NCBI GenBank assembly: GCA_021324015.1
Contig: JAJPJX010000105.1
Span: 1 to 64,000 of the forward strand
Direction: 5' to 3'
Source of the DNA: Solibacteraceae bacterium
Lineage (GTDB): Bacteria; Acidobacteriota; Terriglobia; Bryobacterales; Bryobacteraceae
DNA: 64,000 nt
The position numbers were made by a program, and so were the translations under genes. This document shows positions 8,800 to 17,415 of this stretch, one piece after another (positions within the stretch are counted from its first letter, which is position 1; each line of letters opens with the position of its first letter). The notes beneath the pieces are model-generated. The model was not told the DNA's origin. It ran no database searches and was given only the letters and a program-made list of their open reading frames with translations.

Positions 8800-9845
8800 T
8801 TATCGCCGCGCCGCCACCAGGATATCGCCGGCCGGCTCCACGCGGGAGAAGTGCTGGAATCCCGCGCCGGAGAGCCAGGATTGGTATTCGGCTTCCGTGT
8901 GGTGGAGCCGCTTTTGGTGCTGACCAGCATGTTGATGGCGAACAGCGCGACCCACTTGGGCGCGGTCTTGCCGGGCTCCAGGATGAAATCGCGGATGACG
9001 ATGCGCCCGCCCGGAGCCAGCGCCCGGTAGCAGCGCCGGAACAGATCGCGGTTCTGTTCGGGATCCAGCATGTGGCAGATCGCGGAAAGCAAAATCAGGT
9101 CGTGGTCCCGCCCGAAGTCATCCACCGTCAGGTCGCCGACCCGGGTGCTGATGCGGTCTGCCAGACCGGCCTCCAGGATATGTTTGCGCGCAATCGGGAC
9201 CACCGAGGCCAGGTCCAGGACTTCGGCGTGCAATGCGGGACTGGCCTTGGCGAACGCGATGGAATAGGCGCCCGAGCCTCCGCCGATATCCAGAAGGCGG
9301 CGCACGCCCGCCACGCCTACCACCTGAACCAGATGCTGCGCGGTGCGCTGCGCTCCGCTGTGCATGGCGGCGATGAAGCTTTCCGTCCATTGCTGGTCTT
9401 GCTGATCTACACCGGGGCGCAGCACCGCCGTACCGGCGCGGACACAGTCCGTCAGGGTGGCCCACGCCCTGAACATGTGCACGGTGTGCATCAGCGCGGG
9501 CCGCCGGTAGTCGGGAGATCCGGCCACCAGATAGCGGGCCGTGTCCGGAGTGTTGCGAAACGTCTGGCCGCTTTTGCTCAACGCGCCCAGGGCGGCAAGG
9601 GCGTTCAGCAGCGTTTCAGTGGCGCGGGGATTGGCGCTCACCCTGGCCGCCACCTGTGCCGCCGTGGCGCCGGAGGCCACGGCGGTGAAAATATCGAGTT
9701 CCACCGCGGTCAGAAGCACCCGGCTTTCCTCGAAACTGCCCATGGTATCCATGAGTTCCGAGAAAGAGCGGGCGGACGTGGGCGGCGGCGAGCCTGCCAG
9801 CCAGCAAGGCAGAAAACCAAGGACAACCACAATTCGAGAGAGCAT
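8800..9845 (-). pseudogene. O-methyltransferase (Methyltransf_2 type) with apparent frameshift and an N-terminal export signal
   Basis: Start ATG at 9845, 6 nt after AGGAGG. Residues 1-24 look like a Sec signal (MLSRIVVVLGFLPCWLAG). Then come a dimerisation domain (about 28-110) and a Rossmann SAM-binding motif LLDIGGGSGAYS (184-195), with APGGRIVIRDFIL (277-289). This is the fold of hydroxyneurosporene/caffeate-type O-methyltransferases. After KSGS (residue 314, 8904-8906) the frame turns to nonsense and would run on to 8679 inside the neighbouring gene. One nucleotide shifted, the true end is readable: TEAEYQSWLSGAGFQHFSRV and on to ILVAARR and a stop at 8800. A one-base loss near 8898-8904 is the simplest reading; sequencing error cannot be excluded. 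Confidence 0.75.
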
Positions 9846-9882
9846 GACCCACCTCCTTCGGCCGTGCGAACGGGCGGCCGGA

Positions 9883-10830
9883 TTACGTGTGAAATTCCAG
9901 AATGTCCCCGTCCTCCACCAGGTGCATGCGCTCCACGAGCATGCCGTCCTGCTCGTGCGACTTGCGGTAGAGGCGCGCGTAGCGCAAGTGCTCGGCAAAA
10001 TCGCGATGTACCTGGGCGGCCGCATCCTGCACGGTGGCGCCGCGGTGCAGCACGTAGGGAGCGGCGAGATCCGGCTTCTTTCCGGGAGGCTTGGAGTAGA
10101 ACCGGACGATGCCCAGGGCGTCGAAGGCGGCGCGCGCGAAGGCGCCCAGACCGAGCCCGGCGGCCGCCGAAACGCCCAGGCAGTGGAAGCGCTCGCCGTA
10201 CAGTTCCAGGACGATGCGGAAGTTTTCCCCGGCGCCGGGGAGGTCCAGCTTGTTGGCCACCAGCAGACGAGGAGGCGGCACGCGCCAGCCGTCCAACGTG
10301 GTGAGAATGAACTCGACCTGACCGAGCACCTCGGGATTGTTCGGATCGATCACCAGGGCGCACGATTGCGCCGGCCGGACCACCTGGGGGAGCCAGGGTT
10401 CCATGAACTCGCCGGAAATGGCCGGCAGATCGACCAGTTGGATCTGCACGTCCTCGAAGGGCATCATGCCGGCCACCGGCATTCTGGTGGTGAACGGATA
10501 GTCGGCGACCTCCGGATGCGCGTGGGTCAGGAGGCTCACGAGGCGAGACTTGCCCGCATTCGGAGGGCCCAGCAGCGCGACCTGCCCGGCGCCTTCGCGG
10601 CGGACCAGATATGCGGGCGCGGCGTGCGCGCCGGCCTTGTGGGTTTTCTGCGACTCGCGGCGGGCCTCCGCGAGGCGCCGCTTGATGTCCGCCTGCATCT
10701 TCTCGGTGCCCTTGTGCTTGGGAAGAGCGGCGTACATGTCCTCCAGAGCGGCGATCTTTTCCTGGGGGGTCTCCGCGTGTTTGTAGGCCTGCTCGGCGGC
10801 AAGGTAATCGGGGGTGAGGTTGGCGGGCAC
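9883..10830 (-). CDS. DRG/Obg-related GTPase with C-terminal TGS domain
   Basis: 315 residues from GTG at 10830 (GGAG 8 nt upstream); the frame is open further upstream without protein-like sequence. An N-terminal helical region (1-70) is followed by the G domain: P-loop GPPNAGKS (88-95), switch Thr at 114-115, G3 DLPA (134-137) and NKLD (193-196). A TGS domain (about 240-315) ends FHT. The order matches DRG-type GTPases that associate with ribosomes or RNA. G3 is DLPA instead of the usual DxxG, so the switch Gly is missing. It is divergent from 11057-12022. Confidence 0.8.
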   Translation of the reverse strand: MPANLTPDYLAAEQAYKHAETPQEKIAALEDMYAALPKHKGTEKMQADIKRRLAEARRESQKTHKAGAHAAPAYLVRREGAGQVALLGPPNAGKSRLVSLLTHAHPEVADYPFTTRMPVAGMMPFEDVQIQLVDLPAISGEFMEPWLPQVVRPAQSCALVIDPNNPEVLGQVEFILTTLDGWRVPPPRLLVANKLDLPGAGENFRIVLELYGERFHCLGVSAAAGLGLGAFARAAFDALGIVRFYSKPPGKKPDLAAPYVLHRGATVQDAAAQVHRDFAEHLRYARLYRKSHEQDGMLVERMHLVEDGDILEFHT

Positions 10831-10892
10831 GGCAGCGGCTCCGCTCAAGCAGCATCTTACCGCGCTGCCCGGGCGGCTGCCAGGACCGTGCG

Positions 10893-10946
10893 GCGAAGCC
10901 GCGCCTTTCGCGGCAAGCGCCCGAAAAAGCGGGCGAATAAATTTTT
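10893..10946. other. Hairpin cluster in divergent intergenic region
   Basis: Two short GC hairpins: GCCGCG/CGCGGC, then CGCCCG/CGGGCG with an A-rich loop at 10918-10935. AATAAATTTTT follows on the plus strand. It looks like a terminator, but no plus-strand gene precedes it. The rest of the 226-bp gap 10831-11056 holds nothing else I recognise. Confidence 0.25.
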
Positions 10947-11056
10947 CGTCCGGACGTGATCCAGGCGGAGCGGGTCGCGCGCACTTCAACGCCCGGGCTT
11001 GATTTTCGTGGTTTCGGATCTCAACATAGGATTGGGTTGTTTCAAAGGGGGTTCTT

Positions 11057-12022
11057 ATGCCGTCCGAACTCGGCCCGCGGACCCGACGGGAAATTCTGGC
11101 GGGACTGGCCTGTGCCGCGCTCGCGCCGATCGAAGCGCGGACCAACGCCTATAACCCGAAGCTGGTGGCGCAAACCTACGTCTGGCTTCTGGAGATGCAA
11201 TTTCGGAATCGCGCCCTGGAGGAGGGGCTGGAAGACATTTTCACCGGAACCCGCCGGGCGGGCTACCGGCGCCTGGAACTGATGCCCGCCCTGGTGGAGT
11301 CCAAGCTGCGGGAGAAAACGATCGCCCTGCTGGCGGCGAACCGCCTGGAACCCACGATCGTGTATGCGAGCGGGCCGGTGCACGAGCGGGACGCGGGCGA
11401 GAAGACCAGGGCCCAGGTGCTGGAAACCGCGGCAGCCATGAAGGCAGCGGGCACGGGATTTGTCAACTTCAGTCCGGCGGCGAAACCGGGCGAGCAGCGC
11501 AAGGCGGACGAGGAGCTGGAGACCCAGGCCTACCAGCTCAACCGCATGGGTGACGAGTTGCAGAAGGGCGGGATCCAACTGCTCCTGCACCATCATCTGC
11601 CGGAGATGCGGGACAACGCCCGGGAGTGGCGCTACTGCCTGCGGCGCACGGAGACCGGGCTGGTGCGGTTCTGCCTGGACGTGGACTGGGCGAGCCGCGC
11701 GGGCATGGATCCGCTGGCGCTCATGGACGAGGCCGGCGGCAGGCTCGCCAGCCTGCACCTGCGCAACACGCGGAACGGCGTTTCGCAGGAGGTGCTCGGG
11801 GACGGCGATATCAACATGGCCAAGATCGCCACCTTCCTCCAACAGACGTTTTACGGGGGGTTCCTGGTGGTGGAACTGATCCATGAAAAAGACACCCGGC
11901 GGGCTCACAGCCTGCCGACCGACCTGAGCCTGAGCCGGCTGTATATGCAGAAGGTGTTCAGCGAGCAGCCGGGCAGCACACCGGTGGATTTCGGCCCGCA
12001 CGTGCGGACGAAGGAACTGTAG
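11057..12022 (+). CDS. Sugar phosphate isomerase/epimerase-like TIM-barrel protein, Tat-exported
   Basis: 321 residues; ATG preceded by AAAGGGGG. A twin-arginine leader ([15 protein letters not shown]) is followed by a xylose-isomerase-like barrel: [47 protein letters not shown]. The pattern of acidic and His residues at strand ends fits metal-dependent isomerases/epimerases of the AP_endonuc_2 family. Many exported homologues occur in Acidobacteriota and Planctomycetes, with unknown substrates. Confidence 0.75.
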   Translation: MPSELGPRTRREILAGLACAALAPIEARTNAYNPKLVAQTYVWLLEMQFRNRALEEGLEDIFTGTRRAGYRRLELMPALVESKLREKTIALLAANRLEPTIVYASGPVHERDAGEKTRAQVLETAAAMKAAGTGFVNFSPAAKPGEQRKADEELETQAYQLNRMGDELQKGGIQLLLHHHLPEMRDNAREWRYCLRRTETGLVRFCLDVDWASRAGMDPLALMDEAGGRLASLHLRNTRNGVSQEVLGDGDINMAKIATFLQQTFYGGFLVVELIHEKDTRRAHSLPTDLSLSRLYMQKVFSEQPGSTPVDFGPHVRTKEL

Positions 12023-12055
12023 CCGGCCAGCCGGGAGTCCGGCGCCGCGGTTTCA

Positions 12056-12072
12056 CCCTGATACAATCAGGG
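12056..12072 (+). promoter_or_regulatory. Inverted repeat and -10-like hexamer just upstream of the cyclophilin start
   Basis: CCCTGAT / ATCAGGG with a 3-nt loop ends 2 nt before the ATG at 12075. Within it TACAAT (12062-12067) lies 7 nt from the ATG, the spacing expected of a -10 box of a leaderless transcript. If instead the mRNA has a leader, the hairpin would mask the CAGGG that could serve as ribosome site. Confidence 0.35.
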
Positions 12073-12074
12073 CA

Positions 12075-12563
12075 ATGCCTAACGAATTGTTTGCGTTGTT
12101 CGACACCAGCGAGGGAAATTTCAAGATCAAGCTGTACGCCGATAAAGCCCCGCGCACGGTGGAGAATTTTGTCGGCCTGGCGGAGGGAACCAAGACCGGC
12201 CAGCCGTTCTACGACGGCACGATTTTTCACCGCGTGATCCCCGGCTTCATGATCCAGGGCGGCGATCCCACGGGCACGGGGCGTGGGGGCCCGGGGTACC
12301 GGTTCGACGACGAGTTCCATGCCAGCCTGAAGCACTCCACCAAGGGCCTGCTTTCGATGGCCAACGCCGGGCCCAACACCAACGGCAGCCAGTTCTTCAT
12401 CACGGTGGCCGCCACGCCGTGGCTGGACAACCGCCACAGCATCTTCGGGGAGGTGGTGGAGGGTTACGAGGTGGTGGAGAAGATCGCCAATGTTCCCCGC
12501 AACAGCCAGGACCGGCCACTCCAGGAGGTCCGGATCCAATCCGTGAAGATCGAAAGGGTTTGA
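12075..12563 (+). CDS. Peptidyl-prolyl cis-trans isomerase, cyclophilin type
   Basis: 162 residues, a single cyclophilin domain without signal peptide, hence cytoplasmic. Diagnostic segments: [33 protein letters not shown] (the active-site Arg and the FMIQGGD core), [18 protein letters not shown] and [10 protein letters not shown]. It catalyses proline isomerisation in folding proteins. It heads a tight group with DUF1080 (5-bp gap) and nadD (3-bp gap), so the three are probably co-transcribed. Confidence 0.95.
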   Translation: MPNELFALFDTSEGNFKIKLYADKAPRTVENFVGLAEGTKTGQPFYDGTIFHRVIPGFMIQGGDPTGTGRGGPGYRFDDEFHASLKHSTKGLLSMANAGPNTNGSQFFITVAATPWLDNRHSIFGEVVEGYEVVEKIANVPRNSQDRPLQEVRIQSVKIERV

Positions 12564-12568
12564 CTGCC

Positions 12569-13162
12569 ATGAAACGATTCCTGCTGCTGCTGGCCGCGTG
12601 CGCGGCCGCCTTCGGCGCCGGGGGCTTCCATCCCCTGTTCAACGGCAAGAACCTGGACGGATGGGACGGCGACCCGCGCCTCTGGTCGGTCCACGACGGC
12701 ATGATCGTGGGCTCGACCGAGGGCGTGAAGCTGACGCACAATTCCTTCCTGATTACGAAACAGACGTATCGGAACTTTATCCTGCGGGCGCAGATGAAGC
12801 TGCGGAATCACAACAGCGGCATCCAGTTCCGGAGCGAGGCGCTGCCCGAATGGGTGTGCCGCGGCTACCAGGCGGACGCCGCCGAGAACAACTACTGGGG
12901 CTGCCTGTACGAGGAGAAAGGCACGCGCGGCATCCTGGTGAACAGTTGGAAGGACAAGGGCGAGAAGGTGGTGCATCTCAAAGACTGGAACGACTACGAG
13001 ATCCTGTGTGACGGAGATCACATCCGCCTGACGCTGAACGGAACGGTGACGGCGGATCTGCACGATTCCAAGTGGCCCGAGGGGGTGATCGCGCTGCAAC
13101 TGCACGCCGGGCCGCCGATGCAGGTGTACTTCCGCAACATCGAGATCAAAGTACTGAAGTAG
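12569..13162 (+). CDS. Exported DUF1080 (3-keto-disaccharide hydrolase) protein
   Basis: 197 residues from ATG 12569. Signal peptide MKRFLLLLAACAAAFGAGG. The mature part is a concanavalin-like DUF1080 domain: FHPLFNGKNLDGWDG, NFILRAQMKLRNHNSGIQFRS, WNDYEILCDGDHIRLTLNG, GVIALQLHAGPPMQVYFRNI. Members include 3-keto-glucoside/3-keto-disaccharide hydrolases and are strongly expanded in Acidobacteriota and Planctomycetes. It is the second gene of the cyclophilin-nadD group. Confidence 0.9.
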   Translation: MKRFLLLLAACAAAFGAGGFHPLFNGKNLDGWDGDPRLWSVHDGMIVGSTEGVKLTHNSFLITKQTYRNFILRAQMKLRNHNSGIQFRSEALPEWVCRGYQADAAENNYWGCLYEEKGTRGILVNSWKDKGEKVVHLKDWNDYEILCDGDHIRLTLNGTVTADLHDSKWPEGVIALQLHAGPPMQVYFRNIEIKVLK

Positions 13163-13165
13163 ACA

Positions 13166-13738
13166 TTGAGACTCGCCCTTTTCGGCGGCACCTTCGATCC
13201 GATCCACCTGGCGCACCTGGCCGTGGCCCGAGAAGCGGCCCGGCGGTTCGGACTGGAACGGGTGCTATTCGTGCCCGCGGCCAGGCCGCCGCACAAAGCG
13301 GGCGCGACCCACGCGAGTTATGAGGACCGCTATCGCATGGTGGAACTGGCCTGCACCGGGGAGTCCGGCCTGGAGGCGTCCCGGCTGGAGGCCGGCACCG
13401 AGCGCAGTTACTCGATTTACACCATTGAGAAGGTTCGCGCGGGCCTGTCCCCGGAGGACGAACTATTTTTTCTCATCGGCGCGGACGCGTTCGCCGAGAT
13501 CCGCACCTGGCGCCGCTGGGAGGACGTGATTCGGGCGGTGGAATTCATCGTGGTAAGCCGGCCGGGGCACGAATACGAGGCGCCGGCAGGCGCCCGGACG
13601 AGGCGCCTGGAGACGCTCGAATTGCCGGTCTCATCCTCTGAAATTCGCCGGAAACTGGCCCTCGGCGAGGCTCCCGCCGAGGTGCCCGAGGCGGTGCTGC
13701 GCTACATCCGGGAGCACGGGCTGTACCGCAGCGTATAA
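13166..13738 (+). CDS. nadD: Nicotinate-nucleotide adenylyltransferase
   Basis: 190 residues starting with TTG, 3 bp after the DUF1080 stop. The nucleotidyltransferase motif GGTFDPIHLAHL (residues 6-17, with the HxxH-type HLAH) and the C-terminal SSSEIR motif identify NadD, which adenylates nicotinate mononucleotide in NAD synthesis. Length is normal for the family. Downstream 13739-13965 carries the promoter region of the BACON protein and no gene. Confidence 0.93.
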   Translation: MRLALFGGTFDPIHLAHLAVAREAARRFGLERVLFVPAARPPHKAGATHASYEDRYRMVELACTGESGLEASRLEAGTERSYSIYTIEKVRAGLSPEDELFFLIGADAFAEIRTWRRWEDVIRAVEFIVVSRPGHEYEAPAGARTRRLETLELPVSSSEIRRKLALGEAPAEVPEAVLRYIREHGLYRSV

Positions 13739-13846
13739 TTCCGCACACTTCCCGCCGCTCGTGGCCACATGCTACAGGGCTGTGTCCGGGTGGCGCACCG
13801 GGCGCCGCACGGGCCCCTGGCCGGTAGCCGCCAAACCGCAGACCCC

Positions 13847-13878
13847 TTGTCAATAAAACATAATAGGTCCATTATGTT
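13847..13878 (+). promoter_or_regulatory. Candidate sigma-70 promoter overlapped by an inverted repeat
   Basis: TTGTCA (13847-13852), 17-bp spacer, CATTAT (13870-13875). Overlapping the -10 is a perfect 8-bp inverted repeat AACATAAT / ATTATGTT (13857-13864 and 13871-13878) with a 6-bp centre, suggesting an operator. The local AT-richness stands out in a GC-rich genome. Confidence 0.4.
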
Positions 13879-13965
13879 CTTTTGGAGGTGCGCGTGCTCA
13901 CCCCAGGCAGGCAGGTCCGCGTCCAGACGCATAACCGGATGTTCCGCAAAACTTTGGAGGACAGC

Positions 13966-16900
13966 TTGAATACCTTCCCGCGGTTTCGTGTGTGGCCAGT
14001 GGCAGCGCTGCTGCTGCTCGGCGGTGTCAGCGCCCTGCGGGCGCAGACTACGATTACAGTGAGCCCGACCGTGGTGAACCTGTCGGCGCAGGTAGGCGGC
14101 ACCACGGCGGTCTCCGGCACGTTTACGATTTCGAGCAACGCTTCGTCCGGGAGTCCCGTGAGCTTCATCATCTCCGGAAGCACGGCGAGCGGAGGGAACT
14201 GGCTGAATCCTCAACCCAATCCGACGAGCGGCACCGTCAGTTCCACCGGGCAGGTCACGGTGACCGTGTTCGCGAATCCCAGCGGTCTAGCGGCGGGGAC
14301 TTATACCGGGTCCATCCTGGTAGCGAACAATTCGAGCACCGGGAACGTATCGGTTCAGGTCAACTTCACAGTGGGGCAGTTGAGCGTGGCCCCCGCCAGC
14401 CTGACGTTCAGTTACCAGGGCGGCGGGTCGGTGCCGGCGGCGCAGGCTCTCACGGTTTCCGGCAGTTCGGGAGTAGGATTCACGGTTGCCGCCGTCACGT
14501 CCACTGGAGGGAACTGGCTGCAAGTGGCGCCCACCAGCGGATCGGCGCCCGCGGCTCTCAGCGCCAGCCTGAATTCGGCGGTTCTGTCCAGCCTGGCGCC
14601 CGGCACCTACAACGGCACAATTACGGTGACGCCCACGAGCGGAAATACGACGCCGACCACGGTAGCGGTAAGCCTGACGGTGACCGCTCTGCCGCAACTG
14701 ACGGTCAGCCCGACATCGCTCTCGTTCTACTACCAGATCGGCGGCACCAACAACCAGTTGCAGCAGACGGTCTCTCTGACCAGCAACGGGAGTGCCATCA
14801 ACTATTCGCTGACCTATGGAGTGAACCCGAATCCGGCGGGAGTCCCCTGGCTGACGGTGACGCCTTTAGGCGGGCTTACTCCCGGAACCCTGACTGTAGG
14901 CGTAACTCCGGCGAATCTGCCGGCCGGCTCGTACACCGGCAGCGTCACGATCTCCACGCCGGGGGCTTCGACGGCAACCACCACGATTCCCGTGAACCTT
15001 ACGGTCAGCAGCAGTCCTTTGCTGACGCTGAGTCCCGTCACGCTCAACTTCTCCTACCAGATCGGCGGCGCGGCGCCGGCGGCCCAGAATATTGCTACGG
15101 GGAGTACGGGCGCGGCTTTGAGCTACACCACTACGGTGGCGACGGCCAGCGGCGGCAACTGGCTGACCGCTACCCCCAGCGGCACCACTCCCAATCCGAT
15201 CAGCGTCACGGTGACGCCCGCCCAACTGGCGGTAGGCACGTACAGCGGGACGATCACGGTGGCAGCGACCGGAGCCGGGAATCCGTCGCAGCAGGTGACG
15301 GTGACGCTCACGGTGAGCAACGACGCGCTGATCAGCGCCACTCCGGCCAGCATGGTGTTCAACTACCAGACCGGTCAGGCGCTTCCAAGCGGGCAGGTCC
15401 TCACGATCGGCAGCACGACCGGGGTGCCCTTGAATTACACGGCCACGGCCAGCACCTCGACCGGGGGTAACTGGCTGGCGATTTCGGGGACGACGACTGT
15501 GAGCGGCTCGACGGGGGGCGGCGGGTTGGTCCCGGTCACGGTGAACACGGCCGGGCTGCCGGCGGGAGCCTACGACGGAACGATTTCGATCGCCGCCACG
15601 AATTCGGTAACCGGCCTGGCGGCGCCGAACAGCCCGCAAACGGTAGGCGTAAAGCTCTACGTGAGCAACAACGGGCTGCTGAATGTGAGCTCGTATTACC
15701 TGAACTTCACCTCGGTGAATCAAGCTCTGCCTGCGGCGCAGGTGGTGGGGCTGACCAGCACGAATCCGGTGGGTCCGCTGAACTACACGGTGACGACGGC
15801 CACCTCGAACGGCGGCTCGTGGCTGATCGTGCCGGGCTCCGGCCAGACACCCAGCAATTTGCAGGTGAATGCTACGCCGAACCTCCTCAGCGCCGGCACG
15901 TACAACGGGACGATCACGATCACCGCGAAAGACGCCGGGACGGGGAACCCGACGGACAACAGCCCGCAGACCGTCAACGTTACATTGACGGTAACCACGG
16001 CAACGATCACGGCCACCCCGGCTTCCCTCTCGTTCACGCAGGCGGCCGGCGGAGCGGCGCCGGCGAACCAGACCATCGCGGTGAGCAGTTCCGGCGGGGC
16101 GGTGACCTTCTCCGCGGCGGCAGCCACCACGGCGGGGGGCTCGTGGCTCTCCGTCAGCCCACAGGCGGGTACGACGCCACAGAACCTGGCCGTTTCGGTC
16201 AGCGCTGCCTCGCTCAGCCCTGGAACCTACAACGGGTCGATCACGATCACGGCGCCGGGCGCGGCGGGCAGCCCGATCAGCATTCCCGTGACATTGACGG
16301 TGACGGCGGCGCAGACGCTGTCCGCGTCGCCCACCAGCCTGGCGTTTACCTACCAGGTTGGGGGGGCGGCGCCGGCGGCGCAGGCTTTGCAGGTGAGCTC
16401 GAGCAGCGGCGGCCTGGCATTCACGGCGGCCGCCACCACCACCAGCGGCGGCACATGGCTCAGCGTCACTCCGACCAGCGGGACCACGACGGCCTCGGTC
16501 AGCGTCACGGTCAATCCGGCCAGCCTGGCGGCGGGAACCTACGCCGGCGCCATCACAATTACGTCGCCGGGGGCGGGGAACAGCCCGCTGACGGTGAACG
16601 TTTCCCTGACCGTACAGGCCGCGCCACTGCCTTCTTCGGTGCAGATCGTCAACGGCGCCAGCGGCTCGCCCGGTCCGCTCGCGCCCGGGGAGATCATCTA
16701 TATCGGCGGGACCAACATGGGGCCGGCGACCGGAGTCCCCGCGCAGGTGACCAACAACGCGCTGCCCACCACCCTGGGCAACGTGACGGTGACCTTCGAC
16801 GGGATCAAGGCGCCCTTGCTGTACGTTTCCAACACCCAGATCAACGCCATCGTGCCGTATGGAATCGCCGGCCGGGTGACCACCAACGTGCAGGTGACCT

Positions 16901-17346
16901 ATAACGGCGCGAGTTCCGGCAACATTCCGTACAACGTCGCCGCCAGCATGCCGGGCATTTTCACGCTGAACCAGTCCGGCTCAGGCCCGGGGGCGATCCT
17001 GAACCAGAACGGCTCGGTGAACGCCGCGGGGACTCCCGCCGCCAAGGGTTCCGTGATCGTGATTTACGCCACTGGCCAGGGGGTGAACACACCGCCGAAT
17101 ACCGATGGAGCGATCACGCCGAGCGATGGCACCGGCCTGACCAAGCCGGTCACGCAGCCGGTCGCGGTCACGGTGGGCGGCCAGCAGGCCACGGTGCTCT
17201 ACGCCGGCTCGGCGCCGGGTCTGGTGGCCGGAGCCTTCCAGGTGAACGTGCAACTCCCCGCGAACCTGCCTTCCGGCGCGCAGCCGGTGGTGGTGACGGT
17301 GGGGACGGCCAGCAGCCAGGCCAACGTGACGGTGGCAGTACAGTAA
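13966..17346 (+). CDS. Large exported protein: eight BACON-like repeats plus Solibacter-type C-terminal domain
   Basis: 1126 residues from a TTG at 13966, chosen for its GGAGG 5 nt upstream and the signal peptide that follows directly (PRFRVWPVAALLLLGGVSALRAQ). An ATG at 13939 and TTG at 13882 are in-frame alternatives. Eight repeats of about 90-110 residues each start with a variant of LxxSPxSLxFxYQxGG and contain GGxWLxVxP and LxPGTYxGxITI, typical of BACON/Ig-like carbohydrate- or mucin-binding modules. The last about 230 residues (IVNGASGSPGPLAPGEIIYI to the end) are the Solibacter uncharacterized C-terminal domain (TIGR03437 type). Very Ser/Thr/Gly-rich and almost Cys-free. Surface display or adhesion is inferred. 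Confidence 0.9.
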   Translation: MNTFPRFRVWPVAALLLLGGVSALRAQTTITVSPTVVNLSAQVGGTTAVSGTFTISSNASSGSPVSFIISGSTASGGNWLNPQPNPTSGTVSSTGQVTVTVFANPSGLAAGTYTGSILVANNSSTGNVSVQVNFTVGQLSVAPASLTFSYQGGGSVPAAQALTVSGSSGVGFTVAAVTSTGGNWLQVAPTSGSAPAALSASLNSAVLSSLAPGTYNGTITVTPTSGNTTPTTVAVSLTVTALPQLTVSPTSLSFYYQIGGTNNQLQQTVSLTSNGSAINYSLTYGVNPNPAGVPWLTVTPLGGLTPGTLTVGVTPANLPAGSYTGSVTISTPGASTATTTIPVNLTVSSSPLLTLSPVTLNFSYQIGGAAPAAQNIATGSTGAALSYTTTVATASGGNWLTATPSGTTPNPISVTVTPAQLAVGTYSGTITVAATGAGNPSQQVTVTLTVSNDALISATPASMVFNYQTGQALPSGQVLTIGSTTGVPLNYTATASTSTGGNWLAISGTTTVSGSTGGGGLVPVTVNTAGLPAGAYDGTISIAATNSVTGLAAPNSPQTVGVKLYVSNNGLLNVSSYYLNFTSVNQALPAAQVVGLTSTNPVGPLNYTVTTATSNGGSWLIVPGSGQTPSNLQVNATPNLLSAGTYNGTITITAKDAGTGNPTDNSPQTVNVTLTVTTATITATPASLSFTQAAGGAAPANQTIAVSSSGGAVTFSAAAATTAGGSWLSVSPQAGTTPQNLAVSVSAASLSPGTYNGSITITAPGAAGSPISIPVTLTVTAAQTLSASPTSLAFTYQVGGAAPAAQALQVSSSSGGLAFTAAATTTSGGTWLSVTPTSGTTTASVSVTVNPASLAAGTYAGAITITSPGAGNSPLTVNVSLTVQAAPLPSSVQIVNGASGSPGPLAPGEIIYIGGTNMGPATGVPAQVTNNALPTTLGNVTVTFDGIKAPLLYVSNTQINAIVPYGIAGRVTTNVQVTYNGASSGNIPYNVAASMPGIFTLNQSGSGPGAILNQNGSVNAAGTPAAKGSVIVIYATGQGVNTPPNTDGAITPSDGTGLTKPVTQPVAVTVGGQQATVLYAGSAPGLVAGAFQVNVQLPANLPSGAQPVVVTVGTASSQANVTVAVQ

Positions 17347-17358
17347 GGCGCGAGAAAG

Positions 17359-17392
17359 ACCGCTCCCTGACGGTCGCGGCTCGGCAGCCGAG
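17359..17392. repeat. Dispersed intergenic repeat, copy 1
   Basis: ACCGCTCCCT followed by ACGGTCGCGGCTCGG (with one G at the junction) matches, with one mismatch over 26 bp, the second arm of the inverted repeat at 58629-58712. The following bases (to about 17415) look like a decayed second arm. It lies in the gap between the convergent BACON and lysR genes. Confidence 0.55.
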
Positions 17393-17415
17393 TGTGGCGC
17401 CGGGCCGCGGCCGGG

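Noticed and set aside
8679-8800. C-terminal extension of the O-methyltransferase in its original frame
   Set aside because: It overlaps the end of the convergent MmgE/PrpD gene and reads as nonsense, whereas the shifted frame gives the family's normal end.
10918-10946. Rho-independent terminator for an unannotated plus-strand transcript
   Set aside because: No open frame or structured RNA precedes it on that strand; kept only as a low-confidence hairpin.
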